From NCBI RefSeq assembly GCF_034929435.1, contig NZ_JAYFUM010000014.1:62001-126000 (forward strand): a stretch of DNA of 64,000 nt, read 5' to 3'. Both the position numbers and the translations under genes were made by a program. This document shows positions 53,701-61,390 of the stretch, in pieces. Within the stretch, counting starts at the first letter, position 1. Every line of letters begins with the position of its first letter. The notes beneath the pieces were generated by a model that made no database searches, was not told where the DNA came from, and was given only the letters and a program-made list of their open reading frames with translations. The DNA comes from Arcicella rigui (GTDB lineage: Bacteria > Bacteroidota > Bacteroidia > Cytophagales > Spirosomataceae).

Positions 53701-53748
53701 GAAGGTTTAATTAAATGCTTACTAATACCTAAATAAAGATAATCCTTA

Positions 53749-54004
53749 TGAAAGAAAACAGAAAATTCGAAGAATTGACCTTAGAAGAGCTAAAAGCGAA
53801 ACAAAAAAAGTTTAAAGCTTTTGTGGGCATTCTCAGTATTATATTATAACGCTCATTGCAACATTTGGGCTAATATACTTTGCTATAAAAAGTAACAAGT
53901 ATAATTTACTTATACTTTGTGGAAGCTTTTCTTTTGCTCTTTTTATCTGTTCTTATATCTTAAAGCAGATTGAAACAGAAATAAAATCACGAGGTTTAAA
54001 ATAG
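53749..54004 (+). pseudogene. Frameshifted small membrane protein gene
   Basis: ATG 53749 opens MKENRKFEELTLEELKAKQK, a charged helix. The hydrophobic continuation FVGILSIIL lies in a second frame, and ITLIATFGLIYFAIKSN...KQIETEIKSRGLK (ending at TAG 54002-54004) in a third. Two single-base losses, near 53820 and 53846, would restore one protein of about 85 residues with two membrane helices. A decayed gene next to repeats is the simplest reading. Confidence 0.65.
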
Positions 54005-54035
54005 GTTTTTTGGGAAAGGTTGTGTCTTTTTTGCC

Positions 54036-54130
54036 GAAGTTCGTGTCTCCACGAACTTCTTTTTTGATAGATAATTAAAGCAACAACATCACAGTAAACA
54101 AAAAGTCGTCCGTTACTCATGGCATGACTG
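54036..54130. repeat. Two-hairpin repeat, copy B (right hairpin degenerate)
   Basis: GAAGTTCGTG-TCTC-CACGAACTTC (54036-54059) is a perfect 10-bp hairpin, followed by TTTTTTGATAGATAATTAAAG and an altered right half (GTCGTCCGTTACTCATGGC). Confidence 0.75.
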
Positions 54131-54187
54131 ACAATAGACTGGTTTTACTCAATATTATTTGATAAGTCATTCCATGAGTTTATGTTG

Positions 54188-54264
54188 CAAGCTTCTTTTT
54201 TGATAGATAATTAAAGTACTACCACCGTTAACAAATAGTTGTCCGTGAAGACACGGACAACGGC
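54188..54264. repeat. Two-hairpin repeat, copy C (left hairpin degenerate)
   Basis: The connector TTTTTTGATAGATAATTAAAG is followed by the perfect right hairpin GTTGTCCGTG-AAGA-CACGGACAAC (54238-54261). Copies B and C together look like one full unit interrupted by about 70 bases. Confidence 0.75.
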
Positions 54265-54312
54265 GAAGAAATGAATTTGAAAGTGTCTTTTGCAGAAGTT
54301 CATCTCTTTGCC

Positions 54313-54336
54313 AAAGTTCGTGTCTCCACGAACTTC
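54313..54336. repeat. Two-hairpin repeat, copy D (left hairpin only)
   Basis: AAAGTTCGTG-TCTC-CACGAACTTC. It lies five bases after the stop codon of the 54341-54967 gene on the minus strand and could act as that gene's terminator-like structure. Confidence 0.65.
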
Positions 54337-54340
54337 TTCA

Positions 54341-54967
54341 CTACTTCAAATTAATCTCTGGGCGAGTTTCGTAGGCTGAACCAATTTCGCAAAGTCTATC
54401 CATAATTTCTGCAAAAAGCTTAAACATGATTTTAAGTTTTTCTACATCTTTGATGATTCCTACTACTTCCAAATACAATTCATCAACGCCGTCTGGAAAG
54501 CTTTGTCCCCAAAATCCTTCATCATCCTGTACTTTCACTTGAAACTGTGATAAATTCGCCAATGCCAGAAAATCATTTTTGATGTTTTTATCTTTAAACA
54601 AAGCTCTGATTTTATCTGGATTTTTACTTTTTAGCACAAAAGTATCGTCAAAAATTTTATCTTCTATTTCAATATCCTGCATTCCAAAGTACTTAGCGAG
54701 GTCTGTAAAAAGTCCTTCTGGATAAATAGTAAACCTAAAATCATCTTTGTTGATATAGGCACAACGCATCCGAGTATAAGGCGTTGAACTCTTTCCCGTC
54801 GAACGATGAAAGACATCTAAAATGATTGTCCAATTTTTATGTTCAAGTACTACTTTTGAATCATCGAAAAAGTTCTTTTTCTTGATTAAAGTCGCATTAA
54901 TTTCTTGTTCTAACTGTACCCAAATTTCTTCCTTACTTGGGCCAAAAATATTTCTTAACAATCCCAT
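54341..54967 (-). CDS. Cytoplasmic protein of unknown function
   Basis: 208 residues, no signal peptide or membrane segment. Mixed alpha/beta: MGLLRNIFGPSKEEIWVQLEQEI at the start, then alternating strands (KVVLEHKNWTIILDVFHRS, RMRCAYINKDDFRFTIYPEG). Many Lys, Asp and Phe. I do not recognise a family. Monocistronic, flanked on both sides by repeats of the two-hairpin family and the C-rich hairpin, so it sits in a repeat-dense accessory stretch. Confidence 0.65.
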   Translation of the reverse strand: MGLLRNIFGPSKEEIWVQLEQEINATLIKKKNFFDDSKVVLEHKNWTIILDVFHRSTGKSSTPYTRMRCAYINKDDFRFTIYPEGLFTDLAKYFGMQDIEIEDKIFDDTFVLKSKNPDKIRALFKDKNIKNDFLALANLSQFQVKVQDDEGFWGQSFPDGVDELYLEVVGIIKDVEKLKIMFKLFAEIMDRLCEIGSAYETRPEINLK

Positions 54968-55053
54968 TGTTTATTGTATTTGGTGGAAATAAAAAGGTAA
55001 CCTACAAACGATTTTCTACAAAGATTCATTGGTTAAAAACCGAGCGTCGGTCG

Positions 55054-55141
55054 CCTCACCCCTAACCCCTCTCCTGCTGAGAGGGGAACTTTTGGAGCTA
55101 AAAAAGCCCCTTCTCAACAGGAGAAGGGGTTGGGGATGAGG
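55054..55141. repeat. Long C-rich/G-rich hairpin repeat
   Basis: CCTCACCCCTAACCCCTCTC (55054-55073) has near-exact reverse complement GAGAAGGGGTTGGGGATGAGG ending at 55141. A smaller inner hairpin lies between. It is far more GC-rich than its surroundings. Elements of this sequence type are widely seen in unrelated bacteria. Confidence 0.8.
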
Positions 55142-55183
55142 TTTTCACAAAATAAAGATATTGGGCTTATTTGTACTTTGCCT

Positions 55184-55275
55184 AAACTCGTGTCTCCACG
55201 AACTTCTTTTTGACAGATAATTAAAGCCCCACTACAGTCAACAAATAGTCGTCCGTGAAGACACGGACAACGGCT
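55184..55275. repeat. Two-hairpin repeat, copy E
   Basis: ACTCGTGTCTCCACGAACTTC, connector TTTTTGACAGATAATTAAAG, and right hairpin GTCGTCCGTG-AAGA-CACGGACAAC. It is a near-complete unit 80 bases before the oxidoreductase stop codon at 55324 (minus strand). Confidence 0.75.
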
Positions 55276-55323
55276 AAGAAATCCAAAATACATTCATAAT
55301 TCATAATTAAAAACTCATAATTA

Positions 55324-56328
55324 CTAAGCTTCCTGTGGATATTTTACACCAATCTGACTTCTGATTTCGCAAAGTAATTCCATCAATTCTAAGCTAAATT
55401 GTAATGGAAGGCGGTCGTTTTCGATTCTGCCTTCTGCCAAACAACGTTGAACGTCGATAGCTTCGTAGCTATATCCCCAGCCTTTGCGTTCGGTTTCAAA
55501 AAACTGTGGAGTTTCATCTGTTAGCTCTAAAGTAAAACCAAAGGTTTCATGGAAGCGACCAGCAATAAATATTTTTCCTTTTGTACCATAAATCGTACAA
55601 GTAGTATCAGTTTTAGCAGCAAAGGTAGAGAATAAAGAAGCCGTAGCACCATTTGGAAAAGCTAAGGACATCGAGCAATTCATGTCAACACCTGTGGGAG
55701 CTAAAGTTGCTACCGCCTTTACTTCCGAAGGTTTTCCGAGTAATAACTTACTGATAAACAAAGGATAAATACCAATATCATACAAAGAACCACCAGTAAG
55801 TGCTGGATTGAACAGACGAGCGTTTTCATCATAAGTAGCCAAGAAACCAAAATCTGCCACAATATGCTTAATCTCGCCGATAGTGCCAGCCTTGATAATT
55901 TCTTCGATTTGATTGATAGCAGGATGAAATCTTGTCCAGATAGCTTCCATCAAAAAGAGTTTCTTTTCTTGCGATTTGGCAATCATTTCTTTCACCATTT
56001 GTGTATTAATGGCAAATGCTTTTTCACACAAAACAGGTACTCCTATTTCTAAAGCCAACAAAGTATTTTCATGGTGTTGAGCATGCGGCGTAGCAATATA
56101 AACTACATCAATCAAACCACTTTTTAACATTTCTTCATAACTCCCAAAAGCATGAGGCGTATTATATTTTGCTCCGAAAGCTTTGGCTCTTTCTAAATCA
56201 CGAGAAGCCACTGCGTGTAAAACAGCATTAGGTACATCAGCAACTAAATCGTCTGCAAATTTTTCGGCTATTTTTCCACAGCCAATAATTCCCCAGCGAG
56301 TTATTGAAGTTTGAAAAGTTGAATCCAT
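55324..56328 (-). CDS. Gfo/Idh/MocA-family NAD(P)-dependent oxidoreductase
   Basis: 334 residues. N-terminal Rossmann motif GIIGCGKIAEKFADDL (about 13-28), HAVASRD, VYIATPHAQHHENTLLAL near residue 75, and the CEKAFAIN segment near 97 with the conserved EK pair. A C-terminal substrate domain follows (GGSLYDIGIYPLF). Substrate probably a sugar or polyol or trans-dihydrodiol-type compound; not predictable. Alone on its strand between the repeat cluster and a heptamer hairpin. Confidence 0.87.
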   Translation of the reverse strand: MDSTFQTSITRWGIIGCGKIAEKFADDLVADVPNAVLHAVASRDLERAKAFGAKYNTPHAFGSYEEMLKSGLIDVVYIATPHAQHHENTLLALEIGVPVLCEKAFAINTQMVKEMIAKSQEKKLFLMEAIWTRFHPAINQIEEIIKAGTIGEIKHIVADFGFLATYDENARLFNPALTGGSLYDIGIYPLFISKLLLGKPSEVKAVATLAPTGVDMNCSMSLAFPNGATASLFSTFAAKTDTTCTIYGTKGKIFIAGRFHETFGFTLELTDETPQFFETERKGWGYSYEAIDVQRCLAEGRIENDRLPLQFSLELMELLCEIRSQIGVKYPQEA

Positions 56329-56352
56329 TGACGTAAAGAATTTATGGGGTTT

Positions 56353-56528
56353 AAGTTGTGAGATTTTAGCTATGAGCTGTGAGCCTTGAGCTATGAGCTA
56401 TGAGATTTGAGCCGTGAGCTTTGAGATTTAAGCCTTGAGCTATGAGTGTTATTGGTAAAAAAACTCACTGCTCACAGCTCAAAGCTTACGGCTGTTAGCT
56501 CATAGCTCATAGCTGTCAGCTAAAAGCT
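56353..56528. repeat. TGAGCTN heptamer hairpin
   Basis: The left arm (56353-56447) has units TGAGCTA, TGAGCCT, TGAGCTT. A short AT-rich centre (TTATTGGTAAAAAAA) follows, and the right arm (56463-56528) is AGCTCATAGCTCATAGCTGT-like, the reverse complement. It lies between the aminotransferase stop and the oxidoreductase start. Confidence 0.85.
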
Positions 56529-56536
56529 AAAAAAGC

Positions 56537-57616
56537 CTAACGCTTCATCGCTTCAATCAAAGCTTCTACTTGCTCGATATTCACTGCGGCGAAATTGGCA
56601 ATGCGTAATTGAGAAGCTTTGAAGTCGCCATAACCTGAGCCTATGACTAAATTAGCATCTGCTTGTACTTGTTTGATAATATCTGCCGCCGACCTTCCAA
56701 CAACATTTACTACCACAACGGTCTGCGAACGATGTTCTGGATTTTTTACGAAAATCTCCAAAAAGTCAGATTTCTCAGCAAAGTTGTATAATAGTTTTGC
56801 TTTTCTTTCAGTCTCTTTTCTAATCGTTTCGATACCGATTTTATTCATGTCTTCGGCTACTTTTCCTAAAACATAAATCGCCATAACGTTTGGTGTTTCA
56901 GGCGTTTCAAATTTCTCGAAATTTTTGAACAATGAAGGCAAACTATGATAAGTACCGATTTGATTTTCGTGCGTTTTCATACGATTTGCCTTTTCCAACA
57001 TGGCAGGATTGGCAATCCAACAGCCCAAACCTGCTGGCATTCCAAACGATTTTTGTACAGAAAAGAAAGCAGTGTCAACCGTATTAAAATCTAAATCTGG
57101 ATACGGAGCAGAAGAAACCATGTCAACCGCTACAAATTTATCCTTATTGGCACGTTTCAATTTATGAATTTCAGCAGGACGCATCTGTACTCCCGACGAC
57201 GTTTCGTTGGCAGTAGTACAAATCAGTTCTGCATACTCTGGCACAGTAATTTCGGCATAATCAAAACCTTCGCCAAAAGGTTTTTCGTACTTATGAGCAT
57301 ACTTGTTGAGTTCTTTCGAGAAGTCGTAAAACTTCTTAGAAAAAGAACCATTGACCAAGTGAAAGCTTTCGTGTTCGACTGTATTTTGAATAATACGTTC
57401 CCAAATTTCAGTAGCAGAACCCGTAAAGAAAATACCATTTGATTCGGGAATGTCCATCAAAATACGCAATTGCTCAACTGTATGTTGATAAATACTACGA
57501 AACTGAGCAGAGCGGTGCGAAATTGAGCCTAATTGAAGCTCAAAAGCATTACGATAATGTTGTTCGACAGTAGGAAATAATTCGGCCGGGCCGGGGGTGA
57601 AGTATGTTTTACGCAT
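56537..57616 (-). CDS. Class V aminotransferase, probable phosphoserine aminotransferase
   Basis: 359 residues. PLP-dependent class V fold: TPGPAELFP near the start, FFTGSATEIWERIIQN near residue 62, PLP-lysine region AFFSVQKSFGMPAGLGCW near residue 187. By neighbourhood with a SerB-SerA fusion the most likely reaction is 3-phosphohydroxypyruvate to phosphoserine (SerC role), but alanine-glyoxylate aminotransferase-like activity is possible. Its ATG overlaps the stop of the Toprim-like gene by 8 bases (ATGCGTAA), so translation is coupled to it. Confidence 0.8.
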   Translation of the reverse strand: MRKTYFTPGPAELFPTVEQHYRNAFELQLGSISHRSAQFRSIYQHTVEQLRILMDIPESNGIFFTGSATEIWERIIQNTVEHESFHLVNGSFSKKFYDFSKELNKYAHKYEKPFGEGFDYAEITVPEYAELICTTANETSSGVQMRPAEIHKLKRANKDKFVAVDMVSSAPYPDLDFNTVDTAFFSVQKSFGMPAGLGCWIANPAMLEKANRMKTHENQIGTYHSLPSLFKNFEKFETPETPNVMAIYVLGKVAEDMNKIGIETIRKETERKAKLLYNFAEKSDFLEIFVKNPEHRSQTVVVVNVVGRSAADIIKQVQADANLVIGSGYGDFKASQLRIANFAAVNIEQVEALIEAMKR

Positions 57617-58262
57617 GTATGGTTAAATCTTTAATCTTGTTCAGTAAATTATTGACATCAGCAAATTGCTTTTTCAACACATTAATATCAAGTTGCTCTA
57701 TCAAAAGATAAGAGTTTTTCAATTTTCCGTATTTTACTTTTTTTATCTTCCCTCCTTTTTCATATTGAAAAAATTCCTGTAAGAGTGAATTCAGTACTTT
57801 ATCTGGACTTTCAATACTCTCAGGTTTTACGTTTTGAATCAACGAAGACTCCGCCATTGGACTTTGGATAATTCTTTCGTATTGTTGAAAAGTACGTTCA
57901 ATAGCCTCTGGTTGAGAAAGTATCCATCCTTCCATGGCTTGAATCATAAAAAATACAGATTCCTTATACTCATCCAATTCATATTGTTTGATTCGAGTAT
58001 CTCTTTGGCTTTCTTCTCCATCCAAATCCAAAAGAGCTAAAGTATTTGTGCTTACTCTTTTTTCAGATTTGATTGCTTTTAAAACACTGGTATAAGAAGC
58101 CTTGGTATCAATTTCAATACTTATATTATCAGTATTGTCTAAACCTGCAGATAATAATTGATGAAAACTCTCACGAAGTTTTTCACTATTATCAAAAGTA
58201 TCGACACTGGCATTACTATTAGGATGAACGCCACCTTCTAATAAAATGCTTACTTCTACCAT
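57609..58262 (-). CDS. Toprim-like (DUF4276-type) protein
   Basis: 217 residues from ATG 58262; a longer frame reaches 58292 inside the ATPase gene. The layout resembles small stand-alone Toprim domains: Glu in VSILLEGG (about 9) and Asp-x-Asp in LALLDLDGEE (about 79 and 81). No other recognisable domain. The gene overlaps the ATPase stop by 7 bases and the aminotransferase start by 8 bases, forming a translationally coupled chain. Toprim proteins next to AAA ATPases are typical of OLD/PARIS/AbiL-like defence pairs, where the Toprim part is the nuclease effector. Confidence 0.68.
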   Translation of the reverse strand: MVEVSILLEGGVHPNSNASVDTFDNSEKLRESFHQLLSAGLDNTDNISIEIDTKASYTSVLKAIKSEKRVSTNTLALLDLDGEESQRDTRIKQYELDEYKESVFFMIQAMEGWILSQPEAIERTFQQYERIIQSPMAESSLIQNVKPESIESPDKVLNSLLQEFFQYEKGGKIKKVKYGKLKNSYLLIEQLDINVLKKQFADVNNLLNKIKDLTIHA

Positions 58263-59359
58263 CGTTTTCCTCCAATTTGACCTCTTAACCACATTTGTCC
58301 AGCTAAAAATTCACCTTCCCAATCTGGAAAATCTTCTTCTGAAACCTTCTTCACAATCGTTTCATTCGCTTCATTTTTCTCAAAAATCATCAAATCTTCT
58401 AATTCAAAAGCATTTAACAATAATGGCGAATGTGTAGCAATAATCATTTGTGTGCCGTTTTGAGCCGCATACTTAATGCCTCTGGCTATACCATTAATCA
58501 TATCGGGGTGTAAACCCATTTCCGGTTCATCAAGACAAACTACGCTTCCTCTTTTAGGATTATAAAAAATAGAAAGCAATAATAAGTATCGTAACGTTCC
58601 ATCAGAAATATGTTCAATGGTAATGGCTCTATCTAAATTTTTCTCTTTTAACGACATTAAACTTTTTCCTGCGACTGGTGTAGTAAAAACGATTTCTCTG
58701 AAATTTGGGTTTATATTTTTAAATTCTTCTACAAGTTTATCAAAAACCTTTATTGAATTTCCATTCAAATAGCTTAATAAAGTTGTCAGATTCTTGCCGT
58801 CACTTAAAAGATTCTCTTCTGAATAGTAAGGCGACAATTGACGGATAGGGCTTTCAAAAGATGTATCGAAATAGTCATAAACAGCAAGTTTCTTTACAAT
58901 ATGAAGAATGCTCAAGAAAATATCATAATCTTCATTATTAGACCATTTATCACCATCCTCTCGCTCCATTAAAATATGTTCATTTTCCAAAATACTTTCT
59001 TGGAAAATGCTATATCCACGAAATACTCTTCGAATATGTAGATTGTAGAAAATATCATCATTCGCATATCTAATAAATGCGTGCTTGTTTATTGATTCTT
59101 TGGAAAAAACATAAGTTATATTTATCTCATCTGCATAAGGGTCAATAAAATTTGCTACTCCATCAAATGCTCCCCATCTCTGCGAAAATAGTTTTTCAAA
59201 ATCTCCTTCAATACTTGCCTTTAACAACCGTATCGCCTTAATGAAATTTGATTTTCCTGCTCCGTTAATTCCTACAAGAACATTGGTATCAGCATTCAAT
59301 TCGATGGTTTGTTCAGTGCCAAAGCTAAAGAAATTTTGAATCGTTATTTTCTTAATCAT
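58256..59359 (-). CDS. AAA/ABC-type ATPase (OLD/AAA_21-like)
   Basis: 367 residues. Walker A VGINGAGKSNFIKAIRLL (from about residue 29), signature-like ISDGTLRYLLLL near 249, Walker B VVCLDEPEMGLHP (about 273-285), and the H-loop IATHSPLLLNAFE near 307. The split between Walker A and B is a long helical region as in RecF/SMC-like ATPases. It lacks a fused Toprim domain, which is supplied by the next gene. Start ATG at 59359, 68 bases after the serine dehydrogenase stop codon. Confidence 0.82.
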   Translation of the reverse strand: MIKKITIQNFFSFGTEQTIELNADTNVLVGINGAGKSNFIKAIRLLKASIEGDFEKLFSQRWGAFDGVANFIDPYADEINITYVFSKESINKHAFIRYANDDIFYNLHIRRVFRGYSIFQESILENEHILMEREDGDKWSNNEDYDIFLSILHIVKKLAVYDYFDTSFESPIRQLSPYYSEENLLSDGKNLTTLLSYLNGNSIKVFDKLVEEFKNINPNFREIVFTTPVAGKSLMSLKEKNLDRAITIEHISDGTLRYLLLLSIFYNPKRGSVVCLDEPEMGLHPDMINGIARGIKYAAQNGTQMIIATHSPLLLNAFELEDLMIFEKNEANETIVKKVSEEDFPDWEGEFLAGQMWLRGQIGGKRW

Positions 59360-59427
59360 GCTTTATTGATGGGTATAAATAGTTTGTGCCACTTTACGTG
59401 GCACAAATATAAGCTGTTTTCAGAATC

Positions 59428-61341
59428 TTAATACAACATTCTAAACTTAATCGTATTATCAATTCCTTTTAATTCTTGGATGATTTCGTCGGCATATTCT
59501 TTTGAAATATCTGTAATTACATAACCGATTTCGGTGGTTGTTTTCAAATATTGTCCTTGAATATTTACGTTGTATTTGGCAAAAATATTATTGATTTTCG
59601 CCAAAATTCCCGGTACGTTTTGGTGAATATGTAATAAACGGTGAGCGTTTTCTAAAGCTGGCAATTGCAATTCTGGGAAGTTTACAGAACCATAAGTACT
59701 ACCGTTGTTCATAAACTGTAATAATTTACTTGGTACAAATTCACCGATATTTGCCTGAGCCTCTTCTGTTGAACCGCCTACGTGTGGCGTAAGAATTACT
59801 CTTGGCAAACCACGCAATTCGTTAATAAACTCTTCGTCGTTGGTTTTTGGTTCGTAAGGGAATACGTCCACGGCTGCACCCCATACTTTGCCAGATTTCA
59901 AGGCATTTACTAAAGCTTTGATGTCAACCACGTGTCCACGAGAAAGGTTTATGAAAATTACATTGTCTTTCATCATTTCAAATTCTTTCTCTCCGATGAT
60001 ATTGGTGTTGGTTTTACGACCGTCCACGTGCATCGAAATGAAATCTGAAATGCCCAAAAGCTCTTCTAAAGTCTTGCATTTTTTAGCATTTCCTAAGGCT
60101 AATTTATCAACCGCATCATAGAAATATACTTGCATACCCATTGCTTCGGCAATTACCGAAAGCTGAGTACCGATACTTCCATAACCTACCAAACCTAATT
60201 TTTTACCTCTGATTTCGTAAGAATTTTTAGCCGATTTATCCCAAACGCCTTCGTGCATTTTGTTTGATTTCGTAAGAATATCACGAGTAAGGATAATCAT
60301 TTCGCCAATCGCCATTTCAACTACCGAACGAGTGTTTGAATACGGTGCGTTGAAAACCGCAATACCTCTTTTTTCGCATTCAGCTAAGTCGATTTGGTTT
60401 GTACCAATACAAAAAGCTCCAACGGTCATCAAACGACTGGCGTTTGGATGTTGTAATACTCTTTTTGTCAAGTTAGTTTTAGAACGTAACCCTAAAATTG
60501 AAACGCCTTTGATTTTCTCAATTAGTTCTTCTTCGTCTAAAGCACCTTTCAATAATTCAACTTGAAAACCTTCAATTTTGAATGCCTCCACAGCTTTCGG
60601 GTGAACGTTTTCTAATAAAAGTACTTTGATTTTAGATTTTGGATATGACTGCGAGCGAGTCAAGCCATTGATGTACAAAAATTCATCAAAAGAAGCTACT
60701 ACTTCGTCGGCTTTGTCGGTTACTTTCTGGCGTTCTACGTTTTCGGTAAAAGCAAAAAACTTGGTTGCCAAGCCTGCTTCACGCATTTCGTAGTCGGTGT
60801 AGCCGTCGCCAATGGCATAAACTTCACCATCAAATTTCAAGGCTTCCAACAACTTTACTTTACCTTTATCTTGCGACAAAAGATTGGTAACATCATAGCC
60901 AGTAATATTTCCTTCGGTATCATAAGTGAAAGTATTAGCAAAAACATTTTCTGCTAAAATACCCATTCCTGTAGCCACTGGCACGATAAAATCTTTGAAT
61001 CCAGACGAAACGATATAAATATTGGCGGCATTTTCACGAATAAACGCTTCGTTACGAGCGAATGAATCTGAAATTTTACCTTTTAAGAATTCAATTAGTG
61101 TCTCTACGTGTTCACGGTTAGCAGGTAAAAGATTCACTCTTGCTTTCAACGACTCCGCAAAACCAATTTCTCCAGCCATACCTTTGTCGGTAATTGCCTT
61201 AATTTCACCCACAATTTTATCGTGGTCTTTATGCCCTTTAAGAGCAATCGCAGCTAATTCGTCTAAACCTTCAACCTTTGTGAAAGTACTGTCAAAATCA
61301 ATGACGTAGTTTATTTTTTGTTCGACTGTTTTGGTAATCAT
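59428..61341 (-). CDS. Fused phosphoserine phosphatase / D-3-phosphoglycerate dehydrogenase (SerB-SerA)
   Basis: 637 residues, too long for SerA alone (about 400-530). Residues 1-230 are a HAD phosphatase of SerB type: DFDSTFTKVEGLDE (about 15-28), VSSGFKDF near 115 and AIGDGYTDYEMREA near 177. Residues 240-560 are a D-isomer-specific hydroxyacid dehydrogenase: GLVGYGSIGTQLSVIAEAMG near 385, VFINLSRGHVVD, LTPHVGGSTEEAQ with the catalytic His near 545. A C-terminal ACT domain (about 565-637, HQNVPGILAKINNIF) probably gives serine feedback. The fusion provides the first and last steps of serine biosynthesis in one chain; the middle step is probably the aminotransferase gene 1.9 kb downstream. 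Confidence 0.9.
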   Translation of the reverse strand: MITKTVEQKINYVIDFDSTFTKVEGLDELAAIALKGHKDHDKIVGEIKAITDKGMAGEIGFAESLKARVNLLPANREHVETLIEFLKGKISDSFARNEAFIRENAANIYIVSSGFKDFIVPVATGMGILAENVFANTFTYDTEGNITGYDVTNLLSQDKGKVKLLEALKFDGEVYAIGDGYTDYEMREAGLATKFFAFTENVERQKVTDKADEVVASFDEFLYINGLTRSQSYPKSKIKVLLLENVHPKAVEAFKIEGFQVELLKGALDEEELIEKIKGVSILGLRSKTNLTKRVLQHPNASRLMTVGAFCIGTNQIDLAECEKRGIAVFNAPYSNTRSVVEMAIGEMIILTRDILTKSNKMHEGVWDKSAKNSYEIRGKKLGLVGYGSIGTQLSVIAEAMGMQVYFYDAVDKLALGNAKKCKTLEELLGISDFISMHVDGRKTNTNIIGEKEFEMMKDNVIFINLSRGHVVDIKALVNALKSGKVWGAAVDVFPYEPKTNDEEFINELRGLPRVILTPHVGGSTEEAQANIGEFVPSKLLQFMNNGSTYGSVNFPELQLPALENAHRLLHIHQNVPGILAKINNIFAKYNVNIQGQYLKTTTEIGYVITDISKEYADEIIQELKGIDNTIKFRMLY

Positions 61342-61390
61342 ATTTGCAGTAACTGCCTTGTTCAGACAGTTTATAGTGATTGATTAAATC

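Noticed and set aside
53618..55275. CRISPR array
   Set aside because: Repeats with hairpins are present but spacing is irregular, units are about 85-90 bases and no cas gene lies in the window.
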